Below, in pieces: positions 1 through 9,215 of a DNA stretch of 64,000 nt. Numbering within the stretch: position 1 is the stretch's first letter; the number at the start of each line of letters is the position of its first letter. The stretch covers positions 1 through 64,000 of the forward strand of contig JAKVCC010000012.1 of NCBI GenBank assembly GCA_022448265.1, read 5' to 3'. The notes under the pieces are model-generated. The model saw only the letters and a list, made by a program, of their open reading frames with translations, searched no databases and was not told the DNA's origin. Origin of the DNA: Pirellulales bacterium (GTDB lineage: Bacteria > Planctomycetota > Planctomycetia > Pirellulales > Lacipirellulaceae). The position numbers were made by a program, and so were the translations under genes.

Positions 1-2471
1 AGAGTGGTCAATGCGGCATCGAACTGCTGCCGGTCCGCTTGCATGGTGGCCAGTTTATGCAGGACTTTTGCCGCAGACTCGTGGTCCCTGGTTTGGCATT
101 CCGCTTGGGCCGCGTCCTTTGCATACTGAACTAAGCTATCTAGTTGTTCCGGGCCCGATGATTGAGAAAAATACTGCCAAACGCCTGGCAGTGTTTGCCA
201 GTCTGGGTGGAAGGTTTCGAGAAACGCCTCCACCGATACGTTGTTTGCCAGGAAACGGATGATTTGAAGCTGATGCCTACCCGGTTTCTGGTAGGAAGCC
301 TGCCACAAGGCGATTGCTTCTTCCACGTGTCCCGCCGCAAACCACTCTTTGCCGACCTGGTACATGATTCCGCCGTCGCGCGGAGACACGCAGAGACTTT
401 GCTTGATGTACGCAGCAACCTGCTCAGGGTTCTGGCCATCAAGAAAACAGAGCTTAGCTAAATAAAGGTAGGCCCGTGCTGTAAGTGGACTGAGCTGAAG
501 TGCTTGGCGCGCATGGTATCGCGCACGATAGAGAAGTTTTCCATGATCTCCTATAGCGCGTCGAAGCCATTGTTGGAGCTGTTTTGCTGAAGTAAATCCT
601 GAAGCCATCGATGCTTCTCGGATTTGTTCAACACTCATGACATTGTTGGATCGCAGTTGAATTGCGTTGAATAGTTGAAGATATCGCATCGTCATCTGCA
701 GATGGGCGTCGGCAGATTCTCTATCGAGAGATAGCGTTTTTTGTAATTGATAAATCATCGCCTCGAGGCGCTGGATTTTGTCATTTTCCCCAGTCTCGGC
801 AGCTGTGCCGGCTTGGAGTTGATAGAGATTCTGACGCTTATTGTGATTTGCAATCAGCAAATAGCGATTCCAGTAAGGATCAGCGCCAGCCGGTCCCAGA
901 AGGGTTGAAAGAGACCAGATTACGGCCAGAGTGGCGAGCGAGGACACAATTATCCAGCGAGGCTTGCTCCACTCGGTCACGCAGTGGCTCGGCGAGTTAT
1001 CTGCGATGCCAATCTGGGCCAAGCGCAAGAGGCATGCTGCCAGTAGCAAGGCGAGAGTTATGCATGCTGGGATGTACCAAACGAAATCGAACAGCGAATG
1101 GACGGCACTGACTACCAGGCCCGCGACAGCCGCGCCAGCAAGCGCAGTTTGTTCCGGCAGGGTGGCATTCCGTAACGCTTGCCAACTCCAGTAGCCGATC
1201 AGGATCAGCGCCGTTAGCAGCAGTGCTGCCCCTAGCCAGCCGTTTTCAGTTGGGATCTGCAAGAAACCGCTTTCCGCGTGCGTATACACTCCTTCGAACG
1301 ACTCTTGTAGATAAACGGGATAAATGGCGGTGTGGGAGCCAGCTCCTGATCCGAACCAGGACCCGGCGCGGATTGCCGACCAATTGGCTGCCCATATATT
1401 TCGTCGTCCGTGGTTGCGGTCTAGCTCTTCCAGTGATGCACTCGAAAAATCATCCACTCTCGAGGATACTTGGTTATAGCCTTCGGTCGAAAGCGCGCAG
1501 ATTGCCAATAAGCCCAGCACGGCCAGGCCTAGCAGGTAGCCTCTCGAGGCCAGGCCTTTGAAGTAATACAGCAGAGCCAAAAAAGAGCTCGCCACTGCGA
1601 GTACCAAAAGGCCTCCGCGCGATAGAGAAAGCAGCACTCCCAACGTGATCAAAACCAGCCCTAGGACCAGGCAAGCCGTTTTGGCGGTGTTTAATTTCGC
1701 AGCCCGCCTTGGAACTTCGCGCTGCTGGCGAATATGAAGGACGCACCATGCGATAAGTGGTCCAAGGCCGAGTACAAGAAAATGTGCGAAGTGATTTTTG
1801 CAAGTAAAGCTGCCCTTGGCAACATCGTAGGTTGATGTGAAAGGTACTTCATAGAACCAAAAAAAGAGGCCGTTTGCCGTGTAGTACTGCAGCAAACCAA
1901 AGCCGCCCATGGCTATTGCAGATAGAGCGATCCACTGGATGACTCGCCGTATGTCAGACAGGTTCTGAAGTCGTTGGACGGTTACGGTGAACAACAAACA
2001 ATAGGACACCAGCATCGCCAGCGATGCCTTCGTGGCGCTCGGTGTAAGAGAAAGTGTTTGCCAGGGGCCGAGATTGGGGCTGGCATCGGAAGACGCGCTA
2101 AAAAGTGTTAGCAGGCCCTGATTGCGCGGAGCAAGATACGCGAGCCATGAGGGAGGCAGCGGAACAATTTGAATCGCTACCAAGAGCGTGGCGCTGATGC
2201 CCAACAGATAGGCCCAGCTACGGGTCCACTGGGGGCGGCTGGTCAGCAATTGGTGCGCGCACCAGGAAAGTACTGCCAGACTAATGAAACTGGCGAATAC
2301 CAAATGGCCCAAAGCATGGCGGCCTCCCAAAAAAAGTGGACCAACAAATAGAACTCCTAGCAGTCCGATATCGACCAATTGCAAGCAAAGAGCAGCCGAC
2401 GGCGATTCGGCGGTCAGCGCCGCATTCTGAGATGCGGAATTGCAATTAGGCTTTTGGTGCCAAGTATGCAT
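1..2471 (-). CDS. O-antigen ligase/polymerase-type membrane protein (C-terminus off the left edge)
   Basis: My reverse-strand translation is open from an ATG at 2471 to base 1, at least 823 codons; the ORF track misses it because no stop lies in the window. A TGA sits three codons upstream of the ATG, which fixes the start region. The first half is rich in hydrophobic helices. About midway is a Wzy_C-like loop (GSGAGSHT, then HAESGFLQIPTENGWLG), the signature of O-antigen ligase and Wzy polymerase families. The last third is soluble and helical, resembling TPR repeats (for example ARAYLYLAKLCFLDGQNPEQ). Such proteins act at the periplasmic face of the inner membrane, joining or transferring undecaprenyl-linked glycan. 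It lies 111 bp downstream of the BY-kinase gene on the same strand and is probably in its operon. Polymerase versus ligase cannot be decided from sequence. Confidence 0.85.
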   Translation of the reverse strand, partial: MHTWHQKPNCNSASQNAALTAESPSAALCLQLVDIGLLGVLFVGPLFLGGRHALGHLVFASFISLAVLSWCAHQLLTSRPQWTRSWAYLLGISATLLVAIQIVPLPPSWLAYLAPRNQGLLTLFSASSDASPNLGPWQTLSLTPSATKASLAMLVSYCLLFTVTVQRLQNLSDIRRVIQWIALSAIAMGGFGLLQYYTANGLFFWFYEVPFTSTYDVAKGSFTCKNHFAHFLVLGLGPLIAWCVLHIRQQREVPRRAAKLNTAKTACLVLGLVLITLGVLLSLSRGGLLVLAVASSFLALLYYFKGLASRGYLLGLAVLGLLAICALSTEGYNQVSSRVDDFSSASLEELDRNHGRRNIWAANWSAIRAGSWFGSGAGSHTAIYPVYLQESFEGVYTHAESGFLQIPTENGWLGAALLLTALILIGYWSWQALRNATLPEQTALAGAAVAGLVVSAVHSLFDFVWYIPACITLALLLAACLLRLAQIGIADNSPSHCVTEWSKPRWIIVSSLATLAVIWSLSTLLGPAGADPYWNRYLLIANHNKRQNLYQLQAGTAAETGENDKIQRLEAMIYQLQKTLSLDRESADAHLQMTMRYLQLFNAIQLRSNNVMSVEQIREASMASGFTSAKQLQQWLRRAIGDHGKLLYRARYHARQALQLSPLTARAYLYLAKLCFLDGQNPEQVAAYIKQSLCVSPRDGGIMYQVGKEWFAAGHVEEAIALWQASYQKPGRHQLQIIRFLANNVSVEAFLETFHPDWQTLPGVWQYFSQSSGPEQLDSLVQYAKDAAQAECQTRDHESAAKVLHKLATMQADRQQFDAALTT

Positions 2472-2582
2472 CAAGAGTCAGTCACTATCATTGACTTTGT
2501 GTGCAATAGAAAAACGGCAACTTGGGATCAGGGCACTGGAATGCACGTTGCTTATTTTGTCGGCAATGGATTCTAATTCCCT

Positions 2583-5036
2583 TTAGGCTGCCCGACGTGG
2601 TTTGATCGATGGTTTCGAGCTGCCGGTGACGGCCGGACCAACTGGTCCTGAATTCGCAGAGGCGGTTTCCGATGACCATTGATGGGGCAGGTTTACTGCG
2701 ATCGTTGCACCATCGGTTTGCTCCGGCGGTGCGGTTGTCGTCAGTGCTTCATTTGGAAGCTCGGCATTTCCCCCATGTTCATAGTCACCGTCTTGCGTGT
2801 AGCTGTATCCGTATCCATAACCATAGCCATAACCTTGCGAATCGCTGGACAATCCGTTTGCAACTACTCCAAACAAGTGGCAGCCTGCCGCGTGGAAGCT
2901 TTCGACGGCTCGCATCACCAAGCGACGATGGTTCTTTTCGGGTTGCACGACAAGAATTGCTCCATCGACAAGTTGGCCGATAATTTGAGCATCGCTAACT
3001 GCGAGCACCGGTGGACAGTCGACGACTACACGGTCGTATTTTGATTCGGCCCATGCAAGTAGTTCCACGAATCCCTTGCCGCTTAGCAGCTCGGCCGGAT
3101 TGGGACGCCTGAGGCCGGCCGGCAGGAAGTCTAAACCATCAACGGCCGTGTGATGAATGAGTGGAGGAGCTGCGCTTGCGGGCGCCTCGGCCGATGTGAG
3201 CAAATCGGCCACGCCCGCCTGACCTTTGAGATTCATCAGCGTTGTGAAGCCCGGCCGTCTCAAATCGGCGTCGATCACCAGGGTGCGATTGCCGGCCTGT
3301 GCCAGGGCAACCGAAAGATTTGCTGAAATGGTTGTTTTACCGTCGCCAGGTTCCGAACTCGAAATGAGAATCCGGTCGCAGTTCTGCTCGCTGAGCGAAA
3401 GGACAGTTCGCAATGTGCGAAAGGCTTCAGTTTCCGGAGCATTGGGGCAAGCATGCGTGTGAATTGTGTCCAGACTTTCGCCCGGCAGTGAGTCCAGTTT
3501 TTTTACCATGGCCAGGACGGGTACGCCAAGTTGCAGGCTCAACTCTTCCGGCGAATTGAAGCGGTCGGCAAGCACGTCTTGCGCATACGCGACAATGATT
3601 CCGGAAAATGCCCCTCCCAGGAGGCATACGACAGCCACAAGCCTCAGTTGAGGCGTTACAGGATTACTATTGGCCAGTGGTGCGCGCACGACCGTCGCCC
3701 GGATAGGCACCTGAATTTGTCGGAAGTCGATGCTGGCGATCTTGTCGGTCAGCATGTCGCGCCTGGCCTCTTCACGCGCCACCTCGCGTTCCAGTGCTCG
3801 GTACTGGACGAGTGTGCCGCTGTAGGCCGCTGCCTCGGTACGAGCTTTTTCATAGGTGAGTTGAATTTGTTTCTCTTTTTCGAGTGCGTGTTGAGTCGAC
3901 TGACGGAGCAGTTTGACGACGACATCTTTAGGTAACGATTTCCCCAGGGCATCAAAGCGGTTTCCAGCGCCGGAGTGGTAATTTTGAATATATTGTTCTA
4001 GCGATAGGATCTCTTGTCCAAGTTCGACGATCCTTGGATAATTGGGGCCGTAGTACAGACTGAGGTTCTGGACTTCTTGCTGGGCCGCGACAATTTTTTC
4101 TTGCTGCGTGTTAATCACTTGTAAGTCTTGCGGACTCATTCCCATCGAGCTCAATAGCACTTGCTTGCCAAGTGTGGCTTCGAGCTGGAACAGGTGCTGG
4201 CTGAGATCCTCTCCCCGGCTGTATGCCGCTTCGGCAGTAGCAAGACTTGCCTGCAAGCTGAGGCGTTTTTCTTGTGCCAGGAGCAAGGTGTCGTTGAGCT
4301 TCATCACACGCTGGATCTTAGGATCAACAACACCGTCTTCGGTCGAAACTGCCAAATGACCGACCCGTTGTCGAAATTGCTGAAGTTCCTGCTGTTTGTG
4401 CTTCAGAGAGGACTGTATTTGGTCGCGCTCAGTCGTCAGCGCGGCGATAATCTCCCCAGCGGTGCCCTTGTGGTGCTCTCCGACAAATGCAAGATACGCC
4501 TTGATCACGGCTCGGACGACGGCCGCAGCTGTTTCCGGATTGTTTGATCGATAGGTGACTTCGATAAAGCTTTTCTTGCGAGTCACCCGTGTCCCAAGGC
4601 GAGACTCTATATTTCGAACCCAGACGCTGGGTGGCAATCCTTCGATGTCGGTGCGATGTTCAGGGTCGAGGTACTCAATGGCTTGTTCGATCACGACTGG
4701 ACTTGTCACAAGATCGCTATGCGTATCCATGATATTGCTGACCATGCTTTGGTCGCCAACCGTTGCGACACGGTCTTGGTTTTGCCCGTCGATCAAGATT
4801 TTTGCCGAAGATTCGTAGAGACGAACTGCGAAATAGTAGTAGATCACACCGCACACGGCGAAGAGATAGAGTGCAATGATGATCGTCTTTTTTCGAATCA
4901 TCAGCAGGCGCAGCAGGCGCATGATAGTCGGCACCAGCTCGCTCTCAGCGGAGGCCTCGTGATGCGACTGTACGGCGGTAGGATACTGTAAATCGTTCAA
5001 GAATTGCTCTTGGTCATCAAAGGCACACGATGTCAC
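2583..5036 (-). CDS. Wzz/BY-kinase: polysaccharide co-polymerase fused to tyrosine autokinase
   Basis: An 817-residue inner-membrane protein that controls chain length and export of a Wzy-dependent polysaccharide. An N-terminal membrane helix (about residues 49-70) is followed by a Wzz domain and a long periplasmic coiled-coil region (about 195-430). A second helix (about 465-487) leads to a cytoplasmic P-loop kinase. That domain has Walker A (EPGDGKTT, about 562-569), Walker A' (VIDADLRRP, about 587-595) and Walker B (VVVDCPPV, about 670-677). A tyrosine cluster (GYGYGYGYGYSY, about 735-746) is the expected autophosphorylation site. About 65 polar residues follow the cluster, which is longer than usual because BY-kinases normally end near it. 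The gene lies between the wza-like gene and the ligase-like gene, all on the minus strand. The fused single-chain layout is the proteobacterial Wzc type. Confidence 0.95.
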   Translation of the reverse strand: MTSCAFDDQEQFLNDLQYPTAVQSHHEASAESELVPTIMRLLRLLMIRKKTIIIALYLFAVCGVIYYYFAVRLYESSAKILIDGQNQDRVATVGDQSMVSNIMDTHSDLVTSPVVIEQAIEYLDPEHRTDIEGLPPSVWVRNIESRLGTRVTRKKSFIEVTYRSNNPETAAAVVRAVIKAYLAFVGEHHKGTAGEIIAALTTERDQIQSSLKHKQQELQQFRQRVGHLAVSTEDGVVDPKIQRVMKLNDTLLLAQEKRLSLQASLATAEAAYSRGEDLSQHLFQLEATLGKQVLLSSMGMSPQDLQVINTQQEKIVAAQQEVQNLSLYYGPNYPRIVELGQEILSLEQYIQNYHSGAGNRFDALGKSLPKDVVVKLLRQSTQHALEKEKQIQLTYEKARTEAAAYSGTLVQYRALEREVAREEARRDMLTDKIASIDFRQIQVPIRATVVRAPLANSNPVTPQLRLVAVVCLLGGAFSGIIVAYAQDVLADRFNSPEELSLQLGVPVLAMVKKLDSLPGESLDTIHTHACPNAPETEAFRTLRTVLSLSEQNCDRILISSSEPGDGKTTISANLSVALAQAGNRTLVIDADLRRPGFTTLMNLKGQAGVADLLTSAEAPASAAPPLIHHTAVDGLDFLPAGLRRPNPAELLSGKGFVELLAWAESKYDRVVVDCPPVLAVSDAQIIGQLVDGAILVVQPEKNHRRLVMRAVESFHAAGCHLFGVVANGLSSDSQGYGYGYGYGYSYTQDGDYEHGGNAELPNEALTTTAPPEQTDGATIAVNLPHQWSSETASANSGPVGPAVTGSSKPSIKPRRAA

Positions 5037-5107
5037 CGCAACCTATTAGTGCCACCGTATTGAAGCCGACGAATTGGGATTTAGGGTGCTGGACTAAACG
5101 GTTTCGT

Positions 5108-6277
5108 CTAGAACAGGTTAGCTCGGCCTGCAACTCCAACCGAAAAGCGAATGAGTCTCGTGAACACATCGACCACTACGGTTTCAGCTGTTTGTTCAAC
5201 AGTTATCGTGTCGCCGGCAGCGAGGCGTATGTTAGCAAGACCTTTTTTCTTTGCCTTTTTGTAACTTGCTTGGATTGTAATGGGTTCGGGATGATTCTCA
5301 ACGCGGCGAATGATAATCACCTTGTCGGCAACCGGCGATCGAAGTCCTCCTGATAATGCGATTGCATCAAGGAGGTGGATGTCGCGTTCGTATGGAAGTT
5401 CGACTTGTCCAGGTCGGGCTACGAGCCCCGAAACGTAGACCATCTTTTGTTCCCGACGAACCACGCGCACAACGTCTCGGTCGTTGAGTCGATAATCATC
5501 ATTGCCAATGAATTGACCGCGGGAAAGATCGATCCGGATTAAGGGAGGAGCGGGGCGCTGGGGCAGTTGTTGGCTCGGCGGCGCATCAGGCAGCCCCTGA
5601 TAGGCAGCAAGTTGAATCTCGCTTGCCCGCTTGTCTGGCGTGGTCGTCGTGGAGGATTGGTCCTGAGATTGTTGGGCCGATAAGACATCGGATGGCTGGC
5701 GTACGATTTCGATGATAGTGTCAGCATCCTCTGTGAGCCCCCCGGATGCCGCCAGGGCGCTCATTAGGTCGCAGCCACCGCGGGGCAATTTGTGGACACC
5801 GGGCTCTTTCACTGCGCCAAGCACGGTCACGCGGTTAACAGATTTTTCTTTGATTGCGACCGTTACGTGGGGGTTCAGATACATGCCACGCTCAACCCCT
5901 AACTGAGCAATGTTCTTGCTGGCGTCAAATGCTTCTATTCCGGCAACCGGGACAGTACCGATAACGGGAATGTCCACATTGCCTTCGTCAGAAACACGGG
6001 TTATTACGGGTCTAACATTTTCTTCTGCGTAGCCAGTGGCAACCGTGACCTCGATCAGGTCCCTTGGTGAAATCACCGATTCGCTTATGCCAAATTGAGC
6101 GATCTGTGCCAGGTCGATCTGTTTGCCGTGTTTGGAAGCAGCCTTGCGAAACTCTACTGGAAGGCGGTCGGCTCGATAGTGGACCGATTTGCATCCGCTC
6201 ATCATGCTGATCGCGAGAAGAACTGCCAGGGGTAAGCCGGGCAAGTTGGCGATTCGGCCAATCCGATGGGTAAACAT
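5108..6277 (-). CDS. Wza-type polysaccharide export lipoprotein
   Basis: Outer-membrane export channel subunit for exopolysaccharide. The ORF opens at 6523, but the ATG at 6277 gives a lipoprotein signal peptide (MFTHRIGR, hydrophobic stretch, SMMSGC lipobox), so I choose it (389 residues). The Poly_export domain begins with ISPRDLIEVTV and is followed by two SLBB-type beta-grasp segments (around VTVLGAVKEPG and VYVSGLVARPG). A hydrophobic segment near the C-terminus (VVDVFTRLIRFSVGVAG) may be the outer-membrane helix seen in Wza. A proline- and glutamine-rich stretch separates the SLBB repeats. It lies 71 bp upstream of the BY-kinase gene, and the two proteins are known partners in Wza/Wzc assemblies. 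An in-frame Met at 6334 also precedes a possible lipobox (VPMLSSC), so the start is not certain. Confidence 0.9.
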   Translation of the reverse strand: MFTHRIGRIANLPGLPLAVLLAISMMSGCKSVHYRADRLPVEFRKAASKHGKQIDLAQIAQFGISESVISPRDLIEVTVATGYAEENVRPVITRVSDEGNVDIPVIGTVPVAGIEAFDASKNIAQLGVERGMYLNPHVTVAIKEKSVNRVTVLGAVKEPGVHKLPRGGCDLMSALAASGGLTEDADTIIEIVRQPSDVLSAQQSQDQSSTTTTPDKRASEIQLAAYQGLPDAPPSQQLPQRPAPPLIRIDLSRGQFIGNDDYRLNDRDVVRVVRREQKMVYVSGLVARPGQVELPYERDIHLLDAIALSGGLRSPVADKVIIIRRVENHPEPITIQASYKKAKKKGLANIRLAAGDTITVEQTAETVVVDVFTRLIRFSVGVAGRANLF

Positions 6278-6547
6278 CTGGAGCATAGCGCAGCTTGATA
6301 ACATGGGAACGGACACAGCGGCGAGTAGAGACATTTCTACTGCACCGTGTGAATGACGGGCCCTACGTAATATCCCCGAGTTGTATGGGAACGGAATAGG
6401 GGTAAGTACTTGTTTGCTAGTGCCTTCGCAAGGGCATTCTGGCGGGGCTAGCTTGTCCAGAACTGGCATTGTGTCACACCATGATGCTCCATAGATTTCT
6501 GCTCGCTTAATCCCACTTTCCAAATGTGTTCGTTTGGTGCTGCGCTG
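6278..6547. promoter_or_regulatory. Divergent promoter region between wza-like and polymerase-like genes
   Basis: After start correction, about 270 bp separate the minus-strand export operon from the plus-strand glycan operon. The raw ORFs abut at 6523/6524 only because both extend past their likely true starts. The stretch must hold both promoters. I see no convincing operator or sigma-54 site. Confidence 0.4.
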
Positions 6548-7828
6548 ATGGATTTTCTGTTAGGATCGGCCTATTGGCTGCTGATAGTCTTGCTGCTAAT
6601 GCTGCTCATTGACCGACAGTGTCGGCGAATTCCAGCTTTCAGACGTTGGCGGCAAGTCATGAGGGTTGCCGCCTTAGTTTGGTGTGGCACCGCCATCCTG
6701 AAGAAGTTCTACTTGGATAGTATCATTCCGCCTGGTGACGCCATTTGGCATGAAGCGATCGCGCGAGAAATCGCTGAGCTTCTCGTCTCCGGAAGTTTTG
6801 CCGAGGCGTTCGATTTGTTCGGCTTTGGCAACCCTGCGTATCGGTTCCTGCTAGGCGTTTTCTATGCCATTTCCGACGCTCCAGAATTGGTGACGTATAC
6901 AGTCAATGGTGCTTTAGCTTACTGGGGAATTTTGGCGGTGCTTGAAGCTGTCTGCCGGCACTCGGGTTGTACCAGACTGCCTGCCAGTGTCGTCGTGCCG
7001 TGCCTTTTTCTACCTTCGGGGTTGCTCTGGACGACAACGAACCTGAAGGAAGGATTGGTCCTGTGGGGAATCTGTATGATGCTCCAGTGGACCTTCCCAC
7101 AGAGGGAGAAACGTTGGGAGGCACCGCGCGGGCTAGCGTTGATAGGAATGATTGCATTGGGTTTAGTAAGACCTCATATTGCCATGATTTGGATTGTCAC
7201 TATCAACCTTTTAGGCACTTGGCGATCTCGAAGATTTGGATTGTTTGTATTGACTAGCGCTGGAGCACTGGCATGCGTGTTTTTCTTGAAGCAAGCCGCT
7301 CCCAGACTGTTCGAAGCGGCCACGGGTCAAGGTGTCACCACAGTTCTAGAGGGACGATACGAGCAGCTCACTACACGTAGTCACCTGGCGAGCAGTCATT
7401 TTTTGGAAAAAAGCCCCACTCCCGTATGGACAGGTGTGACGCTGATTCTATTCAGGCCTTGGCCTTGGGAAGTAAGCCAGCTTACTGAGATGCTTGCCGG
7501 CGTCGAGGTCTGGTGGCTCGCATCAATAGGGATATGGGCTTGGGTCCGCGTGCCCAACAAGCTGGACCATTTGAAACACCCTTGTATCGTTGCTCTATTG
7601 ATTGGACTGGCCCTGTTCGGATTTTTCTTCACGTACATGTACAACATGGGGCTGGTAGTGCGTCAGCGGCTGATGGTATTTCCAGCTGTGTGGCTGCTGT
7701 ATTCGTGGCCACTTGTCTGCAGTTACGCAAAGGTCGTGCGGTCCGTTCCGGCGCGGCGTGGTTCAACCAAAACAACGCGCCCTCAGCCGCAGGGCGTCAT
7801 CCCTGCAGGAAGCTATCAAGGTTCTTGA
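6548..7828 (+). CDS. Polytopic membrane protein, Wzy/EpsG-like candidate
   Basis: About 426 residues with roughly ten hydrophobic segments; the ATG at 6548 (MDFLLGSAYW) starts directly at the first helix and is preferred to 6524. No soluble catalytic domain is present. The order of helices with a conserved-looking cytoplasmic segment (TTNLKEGLVLWG) recalls EpsG/Wzy-type polymerases and membrane glycosyltransferases, but the match is weak. It overlaps the next gene, a flippase, by one base (TGATG), so the two are translationally coupled. Position between exporter and flippase genes supports a role in assembling the repeat unit. It may be the true polymerase, with the left-edge protein being a ligase. 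Confidence 0.6.
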   Translation: MDFLLGSAYWLLIVLLLMLLIDRQCRRIPAFRRWRQVMRVAALVWCGTAILKKFYLDSIIPPGDAIWHEAIAREIAELLVSGSFAEAFDLFGFGNPAYRFLLGVFYAISDAPELVTYTVNGALAYWGILAVLEAVCRHSGCTRLPASVVVPCLFLPSGLLWTTTNLKEGLVLWGICMMLQWTFPQREKRWEAPRGLALIGMIALGLVRPHIAMIWIVTINLLGTWRSRRFGLFVLTSAGALACVFFLKQAAPRLFEAATGQGVTTVLEGRYEQLTTRSHLASSHFLEKSPTPVWTGVTLILFRPWPWEVSQLTEMLAGVEVWWLASIGIWAWVRVPNKLDHLKHPCIVALLIGLALFGFFFTYMYNMGLVVRQRLMVFPAVWLLYSWPLVCSYAKVVRSVPARRGSTKTTRPQPQGVIPAGSYQGS

Positions 7829-9141
7829 TGTCCGTGCCTGAGCTGCAACAGCGTTTTGCCCACAGTGCGTTATGGTCTATTATTGGCAACGCCTCGCAGC
7901 GTTTTGGCCAATGGGCCATTTTGATTGCATTGGCGAAATTGGGCGGTGTCGAGACGATCGGCGTCTACGCCCTTGCCCTGGCTGCTTGCAATCCGTTGAT
8001 GATGCTCAGTTACCTGCAACTAGGGACGGTGTTAGCGGCCGATTCGTCTGAGCAGTATCCCTTTGCATATTATTGGCAGTTGCGCGTTCTGCTCTGCGTG
8101 GGCGCAGCGGCCGTAATTGTCTGCTTGGCCTTCACATGTGGAGTGAGTAGCTCTGAACTGTCGGTGATCAGTGTCTTAGCGCTGGCCAAGGTGGCTGAGG
8201 GCTTAAGCGATATCCGGCATGGTTTGCTTAAGCGAGCCGATCGCATGGATTTACTTGCGCTGACGCAATGCGTGCGAGCAGTGGTCACATTGGTCTTGTT
8301 TGTGACTACCTTCTCTCTTACCGGTGATTTGTTTAGGAGCGTTCTAGCCCTAGCGTGTGGTTGGGTAGCCTGTCTAGTGCTCATTGATGTGCCATTGTCT
8401 CGTGCGGTCATGTCATCGACAGACTCCGCATCGTTGGCTCATTGCAGGCTTAGGTTCGGAAGAAAGCAGTGGTGGCCTCTGGCGGTATCCGCAATACCGC
8501 TGGGATTGATCTCCTTGGTAGTTTCCCTCTATGCCTATCTGCCTCAATATTTATTAAAAGCAGGTTGGGGCGAGGCGCAGCTGGGAATTTTTGTGGCAGT
8601 TGTGTCTTTGCCTATCGTGCTTGAAACTATCGCGCGCAGCGTGGCTCAAGCAACCATTCCCCGCTTTGCGGCTTTCTGTGCGAACGGTGATGCTACAGGA
8701 TTTAGGCGGTTGTATCGCAAGTCGCTAGCTGTCTTTGTTTCGTTGGGCTCCAGTGGGGTTCTAATTGCGTGGCTCTGGGGCGAACAGTTGCTGAGGTGGC
8801 TATTCAGTCCTGAGCTTGCCCGTCATCAGTCACTTCTTCTGGTGATGACACTAGCAGCTGCGGCCTCGTTTTTGTGTAGCTATGCTTCGATTTTTATCAC
8901 GTTGAAGCAATATGTGGCTTTTCTGAAGCTTTGGAGTCTTAGTTTGTCGGTGCTAGCGGCGTTGGGCTTGCTGCTGATACCTGTTTACGGTGTGCATGGA
9001 GCAGCGTGGGCCGTTGTTGGGAGTAATCTGATTAGGATTGCCTTGATTCACCATTCCATTTACAAGCTGCTCAGAATATCTTTCGTCGCACGACCAGACG
9101 CTCAGCAGCCACCCTCGTCGAGCGTTATGCAAGCGGCCTGA
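7828..9141 (+). CDS. Wzx-type polysaccharide flippase (MATE/MOP superfamily)
   Basis: The ORF is drawn from 7513, but the ATG at 7828 overlaps the upstream stop (TGATG) and begins a typical flippase N-terminus (FAHSALWSIIGNASQRFGQW). This gives 437 residues with about 12-14 hydrophobic helices spread over the whole length. Family members move undecaprenyl-PP-linked oligosaccharide repeat units across the inner membrane. The C-terminal helices (AALGLLLIPVYGVHGAAWAVVGSNL) match the usual ending of polysaccharide biosynthesis proteins. Substrate specificity cannot be inferred. It is followed at 74 bp by the sulfotransferase gene in the same direction. Confidence 0.85.
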   Translation: MSVPELQQRFAHSALWSIIGNASQRFGQWAILIALAKLGGVETIGVYALALAACNPLMMLSYLQLGTVLAADSSEQYPFAYYWQLRVLLCVGAAAVIVCLAFTCGVSSSELSVISVLALAKVAEGLSDIRHGLLKRADRMDLLALTQCVRAVVTLVLFVTTFSLTGDLFRSVLALACGWVACLVLIDVPLSRAVMSSTDSASLAHCRLRFGRKQWWPLAVSAIPLGLISLVVSLYAYLPQYLLKAGWGEAQLGIFVAVVSLPIVLETIARSVAQATIPRFAAFCANGDATGFRRLYRKSLAVFVSLGSSGVLIAWLWGEQLLRWLFSPELARHQSLLLVMTLAAAASFLCSYASIFITLKQYVAFLKLWSLSLSVLAALGLLLIPVYGVHGAAWAVVGSNLIRIALIHHSIYKLLRISFVARPDAQQPPSSSVMQAA

Positions 9142-9215
9142 AGGCGCTTGCCCGTTGCTGGACGGTATACACGCTCTTTTGAGTTTTACTTTTTACCAAC
9201 GAAAACCGAAAAAGT

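Noticed and set aside
6524-6547. ORF-track start of the polymerase-like gene at 6524, abutting the divergent ORF at 6523
   Set aside because: Would leave no promoter between divergent genes; internal starts give proper N-termini for both proteins.
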